Part shown: in pieces, positions 10,171 through 23,400 of the stretch
How the letters are laid out: each line of letters begins with the position of its first letter
Numbering within the stretch: position 1 is the first letter of the stretch
Assembly: GCF_051622035.1 (NCBI RefSeq)
Contig: NC_135366.1
Span: 2,945,001 to 3,009,000 of the forward strand
Length of the DNA stretch: 64,000 bases
DNA from: Arctopsyche grandis
Lineage: Eukaryota > Arthropoda > Insecta > Trichoptera > Hydropsychidae
Direction: 5' to 3'
Program-made: the position numbers and the translations under genes
Notes under the pieces: model-generated
What the model was told of the DNA's origin: nothing
Database searches by the model: none
What the model saw: the letters and a program-made list of their open reading frames with translations, nothing else

Positions 10171-10487
10171 GCGCCTTTCCGCTCGATGTATTTTAATGGT
10201 GGCGGCGTGTTTCGACCGTTTTGGTTCCACTCGACTGGTAGGGGCGTTCCGCCTGAGTTTAATATAATGACTGCAGGTGCATGTCGTCTGGGTTTCGGGA
10301 ATGTAGTTTGTTGTTGCGGAATATTCTCGAAGGTTTCGATGACGATGACGACGACGAGATTCCTACAGATCTATCAAATACCGTGTGTTCGAACGCTATT
10401 ACTCATGCGTACGATCTGCGGTATTTGATAGATCTATCAAATACCGCGGTAGATACCGCTAGTGTTAACGCTACCTATGAGAACGCG

Positions 10488-10891
10488 CCAACTCTCAGTA
10501 ACAAACCAGTACATGCACTGATATTATTTATTGACTTAATGTGGATAGTTGCTAACGTCACTTGTTAGTATTGAAACCATGCCAAATGTAGATTACTTTA
10601 ATGTTAAATCTGATCTGGTAAAATTTGATTGAAATGGACTTCTACAATATTTTATTTCACGGCTGCTTGCAGTGGAAATGCAACTATACAATTTCTATTA
10701 ACCAGCTAAGATGTCCTAGCAAATGGAAATCAAGTATGTATTTTGAAGATCAACAAACCTTTCAACCAATATGGATCGAGATTTAAAATTTGTGGTTGTG
10801 TTTTGTTTCTTAGAAGTGAATAGAAATATTCAGATCAAGGTCAACTTTATATGAACGTATGGAAGCAAGATAGCATCACATTGTTTGTATT
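10488..10891. other. Spacer between LTR nest and TRIM copy 2
   Basis: AT-rich DNA without a recognisable gene or repeat end. Confidence 0.4.
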
Positions 10892-10895
10892 ATAC

Positions 10896-11969
10896 TGTGG
10901 CGGCTCGCTTATACGACATGGTCGAGTTCGGTTGCCTTCCTGCGAGTGGGGACCAACCCGGCTGGGTTCGGAGAGCTGCTACCCACTCTGTCTTCAGCTG
11001 TCATATAATAAACACGTGCATTAACATCCCAGTCGTCTCATTCGTTCATCCCCTATACTGGTGACCCCCGACATCGAGCCACGCAGCCTCGATCAATTTC
11101 AACATGCCGCTCATCCCTGCCTCGCCGAGCCAGGCGGGGAAGCTACCCGCCGCGCCCCCATCGCCATCAACACGCGTCGCGGCCCGCGGGTGACAATAAA
11201 CGAGCAGACACGGCTACCTACCTATCTACCTATCGACTGGAGTCCAGCCACAACGTCGACGACAGGTGTTTTTAAAAAATGGGGGAGCGAATGAGACGAC
11301 GATCTTGACAGCTGGATGTGGAGTCATGCGCGATCCACTACACATAGAACGGTCATCCAGCACCACAAGACATACACCACCTCAGCACCATCATCATCAT
11401 CATCATCATCAAGGCCCCGTCCGTCCCCACGAGCGTCGTCACGCCGAGACGGGCGGTAGCGCTACAACACCTCCACGAGCCACAACGACTCACAGTCCAG
11501 CTCGGAGTATCATCAACCACATCGATGCCCCTGCCGCCCCCGCCGCCCCACCAACCGACATCAGCCTCGGAAGAGCGGCGCCGCCGCAGCATCGCATTGA
11601 TCGGCGCGACCATCGGACCACCCACCGTCCTGCTCGCGACGTCACCGCCCTCGAATCTACCGACCATTCAGGGCGGTACACCTATGTACACAGCGGATGA
11701 CCCACGTCAACAATTTTTTTTCTCCCCACGTAATAATTTTTTCTCTTTGTGTAACAATAATTTTTTTCTTTGTAATTTTGGTATCGCTGATGCTGGGGGG
11801 GGAGTGATGTGGCGGCTCGCTTATACGACATGGTCGAGTTCGGTTGCCTTCCTGCGAGTGGGGACCAACCCGGCTGGGTTCGGAGAGCTGCTACCCACTC
11901 TGTCTTCAGCTGTCATATAATAAACACGTGCATTAACATGCCAGTCGTCTCATTCGTTCATCCCCTATA
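10896..11969 (+). mobile_element. TRIM-like miniature LTR retrotransposon, copy 2
   Basis: LTRs at 10896-11057 and 11808-11969 (162 bp each) differ at one base (ACATCCC against ACATGCC). TSD is ATAC at 10892-10895 and 11970-11973. Both LTRs carry the same two variants relative to copy 1 (GTTCGG for GTTTGG, CACTCTG for CACTCCG), as reverse transcription of a single template predicts. The interior matches copy 1 apart from small deletions in a CCGCTG run and near the TTTTCTTTG tract. No coding capacity for retrotransposon proteins is visible. Confidence 0.9.
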
Positions 11970-11973
11970 ATAC

Positions 11974-12387
11974 GTCTTCTGGGACTGATTGATTTAAATT
12001 AATGCTAGCAATGACAAGATGACTTATATCGAAATTCTTATGATAAAATAATGGAGAGTGGTTGCAGTGAAACGACTATTTAATCTGACGAGCGGGAAAG
12101 AAATGAAACAGCGGCAAACCAACATGGCCGAATCAGTCCCAAATAATAGGATGGTAACCGAAACTCAACCATGTCGTAAAACTACTACAGAATAATTACC
12201 TGAAATAAGAAAAGGGTTACTTTATCGCAACGGTCTCGTTAAACCATGAATTGCACAAACAAAAAAATTCTATAGATTCCATTCTTGTCACGCTCGTAAG
12301 TTTGATTGTTAGTACCAAAATTTTTTGACAGCTCACCTCGTTTACTTCGTTATAACCTATATAGTCCGTCAACAACTGGACAGAAAT
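11974..12387. other. 5' flank of Rrp40 gene
   Basis: Only about 420 bp separate TRIM copy 2 from the Rrp40 start codon, so this stretch should hold the promoter and 5' UTR. No TATA box in a convincing position is visible. Confidence 0.4.
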
Positions 12388-13089
12388 ATGATCATATCAA
12401 TGGGGGTGGTCCTCCCCGGAGACGCGATCCAAGAAATAGACCTAAAAAGCAACGTAAAGATTATCTTAGGCCCTGGCCTACGGAGAGATGGTGAGAAAGT
12501 ATACGCGTGCAAAGCTGGAGTACTGCTTAAAAAGGAACCGAAGACTTTCTGGGTGGACAACCATCAGAAGCGATACAACGCAGTCAAAGGCGAGAACGTC
12601 GTAGGAGTGGTCACCCAGAAAGCCGGGGACTACTTCAAAGTGGACATCGGCACTAGCGAACCCGCCAGCCTGTCATACTTAGCCTTCGAAAACGCCACGA
12701 AGAAAAATAGACCCAACGTCAAAGTTGGCGACGCCGTCTATGCCAAATTACTAGTTGCCAACAAAGACATGGAGCCAGAGCTGGTCTGCGTCGATTCGCA
12801 CGGCAGGAAAGGTAAACTTGGAGTTATCGAAGAAGGTTTCATTTTCACATGCAGTTTACATTTAGTGAGAAGGATTTTAAACAAAGATTGTCCCTTACTG
12901 GAGCTGCTCGCCAATGAAATTCCATTCGAAGTCGCAGCCGGGATGAATGGAAAGATTTGGATTCAAGCAAACTCGACAAAAGAGACTATAGCCGTCGGTA
13001 ATGCACTCCTCGCCACGGAATACACAACAGACGATAATTTGAAAAGGATGTGTAAAAACGTTTCGGCTTTGTTGGCCTGTAAGATGTGA
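12388..13089 (+). CDS. Rrp40: Exosome complex cap subunit Rrp40 (EXOSC3)
   Basis: An intronless gene of 233 aa, matching the size of insect Rrp40. Rrp40 is one of three S1/KH cap proteins of the RNA exosome, which guides RNA into the 3'-5' degradation and processing core in nucleus and cytoplasm. The protein opens with GVVLPGDAI, the typical N-terminal motif. It continues with an S1 domain (GENVVGVVTQ, DYFKVDIG, VGDAVYAKLL) and a C-terminal KH domain with the diagnostic GMNG loop at about residues 185-188. I chose ATG 12388; ATG 12400 (MGVVLPGD) is equally possible. The open frame extends upstream without another ATG. The gene body is less AT-rich than its surroundings and shows no damage. 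Confidence 0.93.
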   Translation: MIISMGVVLPGDAIQEIDLKSNVKIILGPGLRRDGEKVYACKAGVLLKKEPKTFWVDNHQKRYNAVKGENVVGVVTQKAGDYFKVDIGTSEPASLSYLAFENATKKNRPNVKVGDAVYAKLLVANKDMEPELVCVDSHGRKGKLGVIEEGFIFTCSLHLVRRILNKDCPLLELLANEIPFEVAAGMNGKIWIQANSTKETIAVGNALLATEYTTDDNLKRMCKNVSALLACKM

Positions 13090-13099
13090 TATTAAAAAT

Positions 13100-13105
13100 A
13101 ATAAA
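13100..13105 (+). promoter_or_regulatory. Polyadenylation signal of Rrp40
   Basis: AATAAA lies 11 bases after the TGA stop, so the 3' UTR is probably very short. Confidence 0.6.
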
Positions 13106-14848
13106 TATGTTTAAATGTTCATGAAGTAAACTCATCGTTTATTTACTATAATACACTAGAATTACCAAAACTACTATCCAACAACATCTCTTATTATGCT
13201 TACTTTTTTTGTTACTTTTCGAAAACATAAATTAAATAAATATAGCATCACAGCAAATTGTAATTATCCTTAAATAGCATCGCAAGCTAACTTTATGTAC
13301 ATCTCACTTTTTCATGTATATATACATATGTATATACATATAATATATATACATATATATATATATACAGAGACAACTTGGAATGTACAGTAATCTATTT
13401 TTAAAATAACATTCACTTTGATCATAATATTTGATTAAGCTCTTTTACATTTGTTGACAGTATAAGAGACATAAAAATAATAAAAAAAATTTTGAAAAAT
13501 ATAATATAAATAAAAGAAACTCGGATTTTTACAATCTTTGGATCGTTTATGTATATATGTCAACATTAAAGTAGCATAATGTATATAATAAAGATTTTTG
13601 AAATTCAAACATTCAATTGTTTTATTTGACGAAAAATATATGTATAGTAAAAATTTTCATAATTCAAGAATTTTCAATTGTTTTTCATTTAAATTGAAAT
13701 GAAATGTTATATAAAACTTTGGAATAATACATATGTATACATGTATATATATAACATTTTCATTTTCGGATATTTAATAACAAACCCTATGTGAAAAGGT
13801 TTATTCTAAATATACATAATTAAAATAAAGTAAAACTGAATAAATAATGATAAAAATTTAACACCTACAATTGACTAGAACTGAGACTTAAGATTGGACC
13901 ACCTTTGTGGATTGAAATAATACGTATTATATGTAATTCTTTTAATATTTAATATTTATTTTAAAATATTTTTCTTTTTTCCATAGCATGTACTTATTTT
14001 ATACTATATAGGAAATAATTTTTTTTTTATATTTGTACAGCGTATCATAAATATCCAATAATAATTTGAAACTGAACTATTTTTATATAATAATAATAAT
14101 GATCATATATATATTTATTTCACCCTCGCATTTTGATTATATACAATATACACAAAAGATTGCCATATAGGAAAATAACAAGATATTTTTAAAATTTTTT
14201 GCATTAGCTTATAGACTTTTTTCTGTATAATATAATATAGATAAAACATTTGTGACAGTCAACGGAGATATACATAACTGGAAATTTCTTTAATATGATT
14301 GCCAATAGATGCCTTATTAGACAATTAACCATTTGTTTCAAGACAATTAAATTCTGTAATTCTATCTTCACATAGTATGTATTAGAGGAGAGACTATAGT
14401 ATTGGCCCGTTTAAAGTAGTTGGCAACTTGAATTTTTAAATAAAAATAATATAAATGGGAACTTTTTATGCAAACTGGTTGAAATATTATAGTCCCTCCC
14501 CAATTTCAAACAAAAACAATACTTTTCATATATGACGGTATGTAAAGCAAAAATAGACAGACTGCAATAACAAATGAAACTAATATAAAACCTGTAAAAA
14601 TGAAAATTTAGATTGTATTAATTTTCAATGAACTCTTATAATTATAATTTTAATTTATAAATATATATAATACTTTCTATTGGAACTACTTGAGATCTTT
14701 GTTGAAAATTTCACGTACAGGAAAGCTTTAATTAGCGAGTGTATTTTGGCATCTAAAGGTCACTTTTCAATAGATAAGAGAAATTCATAATTAAAACGTC
14801 ATAACACAATAACGAGTATTGTACAGAATAATACAATAAAATATAAAT
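13106..14848. other. AT-rich convergent intergenic region
   Basis: This lies between the 3' ends of Rrp40 (plus) and KSR (minus). It contains TATATACATATGTA-type simple sequence (about 13316-13370) and probably the KSR 3' UTR. No genes or element ends are recognised. Confidence 0.5.
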
Positions 14849-17425
14849 TTAAAAGACCGACTCGGCCGATCGGGAGAGGTGCACAGGATGTGACGGCGAT
14901 CTCGCCAACCGCTTCTTCGGTAATTTCTCCAAAGTCTTCAAAAGTAGGCCAAAATCAGGCCTCTCCTCCACTTTGTAAGACCAGCACAACATCAAAATAT
15001 CCTTAAATACAAAATAAAACATTAAAATACGTAATATACATATAACGTACGCAACAAAATATTTCTACGATAACAATTACTTTGACATCTCTGGACGCTT
15101 GTAGATTAGCTAGGGTCTGTTTAATTCCTTTTCCAACCTGCCATATGACAGCTTCCGGAGGTTGACCTTTGAATGGCCACTCGCCACATAACAACTCATA
15201 CCAAACAGTCCTAATGAAACAAAATACAAATATTACATTATTTTGATTAAAACTTAATCTAGATCAGTGGTTCGTAACCTTGTTGGAGGTAATGAACCCC
15301 ACCAGTTTCATATGCGCATTCATCGAACCCTTCTTAAATTGGAATCCTTCTTAATTGGCACCCGAATCATATGATTCGGGTGTGTATCTTGACTTTCCCC
15401 AAACCCCTGGGGTTTGATCGAACCCAGGTTAAAAACCACTGATCTAGATGGAACTTTTAGTGATAGATTTTTACACATTTATAAGTATATTTTCCTATTA
15501 ATAGTATATTACAGTGTATAAAAAGTATAATATAGTGTAACGTGGAAACGTGAGAGAGTATCCAATGTCTAAGTGCATTCGTGGGTGAACAATAGACCCC
15601 GGATTAGGCTAACGGAACTCAGTGAGTGCCCGAACAAAGGATAAACTGGAGTTTTCACAGACTTGGGCGAGAGCGTGCGTACACAATAGACTTGTCAGGC
15701 CTTTAACACTATGGTGGCCGCTGACTCATATTTGTATCATGTTGGGTGCATAACGCTTACTGGATTCACGACTGCGCGAACTGTTTCAGTCTGCTGAAAT
15801 ATTTTTGTATCACGTTTTCAAAAATTTATGATAGGTATTTTTTTCTAAAATTTTTCGCATATTAAAAATATATAATAAACCAGCATAATAGTGGTTATCA
15901 TGTAATGCTTTGAACGGAGTGGTCATGGTTTCATATCCCACTGGTTTCAGCTGGCCAGACCTTGGATTTATGACTCCAGGTCGATCGTTTCCTATCAAAG
16001 TTTGCCAATTTATCTGATTCTCATTGAAACGGTCCCAAAAATTTGGCAAAATATCGAGTTTTCAGCAATCTCGAATTTCGCTGAATCGCATAAATGCTGC
16101 AAATGTACAAATTTGACCATAAATGTCTCTGTAGATGTTAATTGATATGTATTTATATACTTTGTATAATACTAATAATATTTATATGAAATGTACAATG
16201 TTTCTGGCCAGAAACGCGCATTGGGGTTATCTGTTAAACCTAATATCTTTCAAACCAAAGAACATATTTTATTATTTTTTTTTATTAGCTTCCTAATAGT
16301 TTTTTTATACATCTGCACTAAACTAAACAGTCCAGGTATGTATATTCGGGTATGTAGTGGTACACGAGCCATTTTTCGACCATATTCATTGTTTCATTAG
16401 AGTTCATTGAGTCTTCGGCCCGTTGAAATGGTTTTGCTAAGACTCGTATGCGAGTCCACGGCCTGCTGATTTTGTTTTAGCAAAGACTCATATGCGAGAC
16501 TTCGGTCGTTAACTTGTTAATGTACTAACACAAAAACCTACCCAAAGGCATAAACGTCCGACTCGTTAGTAAAAGGAAGATCATCGGCATGCAGAGTCTG
16601 CCTCGGTTTAAGTTTGCGCACAAGTTCCGGAGCCAAATAACACAACCAACCGGGAGGTATCACCAAGGAATCACCAGTTCTGTAAATCACAAAACAAAAA
16701 AGAAATAACACAAACTCCAAAGAACCAACATCAGAAACTACTCAACAGAAAGAAAAAAAAAACCACATACTTATTACTATCACATAACTTCGTAACACCT
16801 AATAAACCAAAGTCGGTAATGACGACTTTTCCATTTTCTAAGAAAATATTTTTACTCTTAAGATCTTTATGTACTATTCCGCGTGCATGAAGATAACCCA
16901 TACCCTGTAAGAAAAATGAATAGAGCACGTTAAAAATATAAAACACTTCAATAATCAAAATAAACACACACACACACACAAATTACCTGTGATATTTGCT
17001 GAGCAACTATAGTAGTTTTATTCATAGTAAACTTATCTTTTCGTAAATGTATATGTGTATAGAGGGTCATTCCTTTGCACAGCGAGGTGACGATGGCGAA
17101 TTTAGGATGTTTCATGCACGCCCCCATGAAGAGGACAAGGTTCTCGTGTCGCGTTTTGCGAAACGTAGCCACCTAAAATTTATCAAATAGACAATGTAAT
17201 ACAAACAACCACATCATATAATCATCACATCTGTATAGTAAAAGGCATTACTTCGTGTTTGAAACTTTCTAATGCGGCAGGATCTTCCAGATTGTGATCG
17301 TTGAGAAGCTTCACGGCGACATCTCCATGCCAACTGCCTCGATACACTGTGAAGAATCTGCCCGTTCCGAGTGGGTCGGTAACACGAAGCTCGGTGAACG
17401 GTATATCCCATTCTTTCATTGACAA
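14849..17425 (-). CDS. ksr: KSR exons 12-17: kinase-like domain and C-terminus
   Basis: Exons 17425-17252, 17172-16987, 16904-16771, 16679-16542, 15210-15081 and 15001-14849. Visible are the Gly-rich loop [11 protein letters not shown], the beta-3 lysine in VAVKLL (retained as in fly KSR, whereas mammalian KSR has Arg), [10 protein letters not shown] where most kinases have HRD, DFG intact in VITDFGL, APELV, and DVYAFGTVWYEL. The protein ends with the family-specific tail [20 protein letters not shown] in place of HRD marks KSR as a weak or pseudo-kinase that acts as a MEK allosteric scaffold. Confidence 0.96.
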
Positions 17426-20400
17426 CTGAAACAATCGCATATGATTTCTATAACATTTATGTTTGCATTTTGACCACTGAAAATGTTTCATTTACCCAGA
17501 GACATTTTCAAATGCTATAAATATGTTAGTCGGTCGTTTCACTATACTATTTTAGTATAATTGAATAGAACAAAGACTCATATGTCAATAATAACAATAT
17601 TTTAAACAACTATGGCTTCCCTCAGGCAATTTTGAAAAAGTTTTTAGCCAAGTCCTGATCTAACATCCTAGTATGTATATATATTAGGTATTCCCGGAAT
17701 TATTATCGTTTTTGTAATATGCAATTTTGATGTGTCTTATGTTTTTTTTCTTCTTCTGGATTCATTGCGTTCCTTTTGAACAAAAAAAAATCTTTTGTGC
17801 CCCATCCAGAAAAAATGATAGAGACGTGTCCATCAGAAGCTCATTTAAGGAGCAGTATGTATGTTATTGTTGTTTCAGGCGAAAAAAAGGGCCGTAAAGG
17901 CTTCAAAATTCATTTGCGACATATACTGGATGTAAGGAAGTGCCATCGTTGGTTTAAGAAATTTCAATCGGGCAATCTCAGCTTGGATGACGAGCCTCGA
18001 AGTGGACGGTGCATTCAAGAGGATTAAGCATCTCTAAAGGCGGATACCGAAGCAAATCCAATGTTGACTCTTGATCATATACGTCTTGATGAATTATAAA
18101 TAATTAAAAAAATTAAGTTTAAATTTTACTATGAAAAACGACATCAATTCCGGGACGACCTAATATATAAAATGTAGACTTTTAACCCTTTGCTGCTACA
18201 ATGTTTTTCAAAATCCTAGTGAGTGAGTCGAGCGTACAGTCTACACAAAGCAAAGCCGTGCTCAACTAATACGATTTTTTAGCTTGCAATTTTACCGATT
18301 TAAAATTCAGCACACTTCCAATTAACCCTTTTAAACGAAAACAAAAAATAGTGTGGTCAGAGCACTATCCCAATAAACATGTTTCAATAGAAAATACTCA
18401 ATATAAAATAGTATTAACAGTGGGAAAAAATCCCAAGTTAAAATACGTACTTTTGACTTTTCATTTGAACTGGACGACTACTTAGAGAGATTTGAAAGCT
18501 GAAAAGTACTACAGATGACATATAAAATAACCAACTATAGATTCCAATATTCATTTTGAACAGAAAATTGACAGATTTTGACACATCGACCAAACACAAC
18601 ACGAAGATATAGAAAAATCGCGCGATTTAAAAAACACATCTCCGAATCTCGAGCCAATCAACATTTTTTATTACCAGATTCGTGTTCACTGGGCATAGTC
18701 TATAAGAAAAGTCATATCTCGTCTCTGAACCAAAAAAAAAAGTCGTCATTTGTCGAACAGTGTAATAAGTATAAATACATATAATAATAATAAATTTATA
18801 TATACATATACATTGGTATATGTATAAATTTTCATAACAACGATGAACTGACCATTCGTCGTCAAAAACGATAGTTATTGGCAATCCTCACCGTTTTCAT
18901 AAACAACAATATATCGTTGTTTAGCATTCAAAGGGTTAAACTGTTTTTATACCATTCCGTCGTACGTCAGTCGCAGGTCGCAACAACTGCTTCCAGCAAC
19001 ACCATCATTCATACTGAAAACTACACAAGTTTATCTCATACAACAAATTCTTTCACAGAAAATAGCACACACGTCTGATAAGCGAGTGCCTACCAACCGT
19101 ATTGGAAATTTATTTTAATGGCGACTTCCGTTGATAATAGTAATACATAGATAGACCACACATTTAGTTTAGTGTTCATATGAATTTAGATGCCGCAGTT
19201 TGTTCTCTTCTCCTGTGGCACATACCAATTTGACGATTTCGTCACCTGTTCCAAAGCGCATCAACACCTCAACCAGATTTCTTTCAAATTTGAATTTGTT
19301 TAATCTAATATATGCTGATCTGATTGAGGGATTGTTCAATTTGAGATCGTAAATGCGTTCTAATGTAATGCTTGTTTTTATGTATTAATTTATTTGTTTC
19401 ATACTTTATCTTTAGGCTATTATCTTATTTTGTTTTTGCATCCATATTTATTCTTGTAAAAATTCTGTAATGTCACCATGACAAAATTGTAAATAAAATA
19501 TACATATATGCATGTGTGTACATTACATTAAAGAATATTTTACTCCTGTTGGTTATATTAGGCTTAATTTAACACACTTGCACTTCTTCGCTCTATGTAT
19601 ATACTTACACTGTTCTGACGAGGCCACTTTGCAGACTCTGCCCGTTGCAATGGATCTCCGTCCAACGAATCGGTGCGACCGCCGGGCGTACGCTCCGAGT
19701 CCTCGGAAGCGGATCCGCTCAGAGATATAACACTGTCGACTTGGGTGTTGCTGCTGCTGCTCCCTTCGCCATTCTTAGTGTCACTTGGACCCAATTTTTT
19801 AACATCTGATAAATGACAATCAAAGTCACGACTCAAATTCAAAACTATGTAAGTATCTGACAATCGTCGAATATATACGAACCGGGAAAATTGAATTGTT
19901 GCCTATTGTGGGTGGGAAGAGGACCGGGAGGAGGAACATTGTGGGCGACTACCGGGACGACACTATGAGGAGTGCGAGGAGTGTGCGGCGTCTGCGGAAG
20001 AGCGTTGTTGGAGACGAGAGCTGGTGATGATGGCGACGAGCTGTTGCAAGACGACGTGTTGGAACTTGAATCAGGACCACCCTGCATAATGAAATCAGTG
20101 ATATATTCAATATATACGTATGTTACAATTGAAGTGTATCTTCCAGTTGTAATATATTTGGAATATACATATTACATCCAACCTGTTACTAACTACCGTT
20201 ATAGTTGAAGTGTATTTTCAGTTGTAATATATTGTGACTATTTGGAATATATTCCACGTAAGTTGATTCATATGGAGAATGACATTACCAACTGGTCAAA
20301 ATATATTACTACTGAATATACAGTTCAACTATAAATTGGTACCAGGTTAGATGGAGTGGTTTGATTTCCTTGAAAACGTCACTCAACTAGTAAATTGAGT

Positions 20401-23400
20401 TGGAAAGTCACATTTTTGTTTTGAACACATTCTTAGAGTTATCGTCATACTATACTCATTGCCTTTATTCGTAATACCCAACAAATATTAGCGCATTATT
20501 GAATTCTAAAGCATTCGTAATAACATCAGAGCTGTCAAAACTCAACTGTTATATTACAACTAGAGCACATTATTGAAAGTGTATTTGCTCTTGTACAGAT
20601 ATAATTTACTGGTTGAATTGTATTCGAATATAAATGAACTAAAACGCCAGTTGGAATGTATTACAACTGAAAATACACTTCGACTGTAACACATACATAT
20701 ATCTCATTGACTTGATATCCATTTATATTACACAAACAGGAAAAGTCAAGTTATTCAATGTTATCAATCAAATGTTACTTACAGGGAAAGACGGATTGTT
20801 GGCGCTTAGCTGATGTGGATGAGATCTTTTTCTATTATTCTTCAATGCAGACAGTAATCCGGGCGACGTGTGCTGCGGACTTCGTCCTGATGATGGAGAA
20901 TTAAATGGGAAGCCTGTTACATATAAAAATGATCTCATTATCGGATTAAACTAAACCTTAAATACAAACGATGATGTGTTTACTTACTATCAGGCTTTTC
21001 ACCGTGTAGTTTTTTCTTGAACTCATCGATCAGTGCAGTAGGTAGGCCGCATGAAGGTGGTACTTTACTTTCACAATCCCTTAAGTTCATAAAATAAAAT
21101 ATAAATCGACTGTTTCAAATAATTCTATTGAATCTACATACATATGTATACAAATAAAATTGGGTGCTACTTCAGTATGCGGTCTACCTTATCATGCGAT
21201 CTACCTTTGAATCGCGATCGACTATTTTTTTTATTATTTGTATCGTAGCAACGAAATGACTATTACAATTTTTGTTTTTTCCTGACGCCCCATAATGTTG
21301 TCGAAGCATTTCTATCAAAATATCGTCAGCAGATACATATCTCTTAACCAAATCTTAAATGAATAGGGCCAACCTTAACTTAACCTAACCTATCCTGACC
21401 CTTGAATAAATAGGTTTTGGCTGCTAAGATATGTTTTTTTTTTGTGAAAATATTGATGAAATATAATTAAAAAAAAAAACATATCTTAGCAGCCAACACC
21501 TATTTATTTATATAGCAAACTGCTAATACATATGACACAAAATAACAACAAAAAATTATAAATCATCTTCCACAAAGGTATCCATTAACAAGCAACCCTT
21601 CAAGAAAGCACTAATGTTATTAGAACTTCTAATGCTTTCAGGAAGGGAATTATAAATTTGAACACCTCTGTGAAAAACACCTCCTGCAGTTTTAGCTTTC
21701 TTAACTCTACCTATAATAAATTTATTCCTATTTCTCGTTTTATAATTATGTATATCTCTATTCCTAACTATATGATTATTAAAATATTTGGGTAATAGAT
21801 TCTTATCTAGCTTATATTTAAGGGTCAGGATAGGTTAGGTTAAGTTAAGGTTGGCTCTATTCATTTAAGATTAGGTTGTTAGGGTCGGTATTATTCAGTC
21901 GCATTGTCACACGCGAGAACTGAGACAGAGTGAGACCGCGTATTAAAGTAAAAACGTGAAGGTAGATCGCATACTAAAGTAAATATGTGAAGGTAGACCG
22001 CATACTAAAGTAGCACCTAAAATTGAATGTAAGTTTTTCCAATATAATAATATCCCATTTTATTATTGATATGATAATGTGGACATTTTCCTTGGAATTG
22101 GCAATTATCATTTGAATGTCTATAGTGAAAAAAAATTACTGAAAATAATCGAAGACTTATGGGGCAACCCAGTACGTTGAAGACTAGCTAAGGTATAAGA
22201 TGTAATTACCTATGACATTTATATTTGCACTCTTTGCATCGTAGACCAGGTCCTAGGAACATTTGCTTATCACAATAATCGCACGTGGCGATCATCTTAA
22301 ACGTTTTAGTAAAACGATGCGCAATATAATGACACATCCCTCGCGAGACAGGCGTTCTTGGAGACCGCGGCACAGTCAAATTAACAGCTGCAAAAGAAAA
22401 CCGACAAATCAACAACAATTGCAACACACTCCACACTGTAAAGGTACACATAAAACTCACATTTAAAATTATCATCACTGTCCGACTGTTGCAGCAATGT
22501 CCCCTGACTCAACCTGTACGGTGGGGATCTAATCGGCGAGCACAGAGCAAGTGGAGAATTCAATATTCCCGGCTCCGTGGGCAATCGGACACGACCCGGA
22601 CAAATGGGCTCGACGCTGTAAAATTTCAACAAACATAAACAAAAAAAAAATCACCGAATAAACCATCATCAAACTAAATCTTCATTCGCATCCGTTTTAC
22701 CCATGATTTTGATGATTCGGATCGGCACCGTTCACCTCGCCGTCTAATTTAATTCCTAATTGCGATTCGTGAGACTTAGATTTAGTGAGCGGTGGTCCGT
22801 CGTAGATCAGAGGAGGGAACGGATGACCCGGTTGATGTTTGCGCTTTGCCGGCGGAGTCGTAGGAAACTTGATGCCTAAAAGAAAACGGAAAACGACAAT
22901 TAGAAACCGCTCCGACGATCCTAAGGTGCAAATAAAATTGCAGTGTATGAACCCCCGGACGGAGCACCGTTCGGCACAAGCAACAAAGCATCTTCAGACG
23001 GTACCGAAGCACGAGCGTGCCTGATGTAAAATCTCGGCGAACCTTTTAATACGTTGGGACGATCCCACGAGTCCCAATACAGTGGAATTCCGGGATCTAC
23101 GGCTCCGTTATTTCCGCCGCTCTTGATTAAAATCTCTGTAAATACAATTTGTATTGAGTTCAAGAATTATTCAAAATCGAAACACAAAAAAAAATAAGTT
23201 TTAACGATTGTAATTGCTGACCTGTGAATCTTTTTAAATTTTGTATGGCACAACTTAGTCTCCTTACTTCTTCTTCACGGGCGTTTCCCAATAAAAGTTT
23301 AATTTCCTTGTCCGATTTGTTTTGTAGAGATTCCATACAACGAACCTTGATACAAATCAGCTGAGAAATATATAATAAATGGTGATCATCATACTCGTTA

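Larger units (their letters stand above)
8394..10367 (-). mobile_element. Solo LTR (minus) hosting a TRIM insertion
   Basis: The LTR starts TGTAGGCGGGG and ends GATTCCTACA, with TSD GATC at 8390-8393 and 10368-10371. After removing the 1,097-bp TRIM and its TSD it is about 870 bp. The end TGTAGGCGGG plus GTTGACCGTATCCCGG occurs three times near the left side (8394, 8472, 9650), a local partial tandem duplication. A shorter relative is at 26557-27059, and the motif GTTAGGCCGGGATACGG also ends the LTR at 58842-59418. Confidence 0.8.
8349..10487. mobile_element. Palindromic element split by a solo LTR
   Basis: GGTAGCGTTAGTACTAGCGG followed by TATCTACCGCGGTATTTG (8349-8388) is repeated in inverse at about 10439-10487. 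The 26-bp perfect palindrome GGTATTTGATAGA/TCTATCAAATACC is intact at about 10421-10446. A second copy of it has been split by the LTR at 8394-10367. Confidence 0.7.

Noticed and set aside
21370-21400. TTAACCTAACC motifs as interstitial telomere repeat
   Set aside because: Too few and irregular units; they belong to a pair of inverted repeats.
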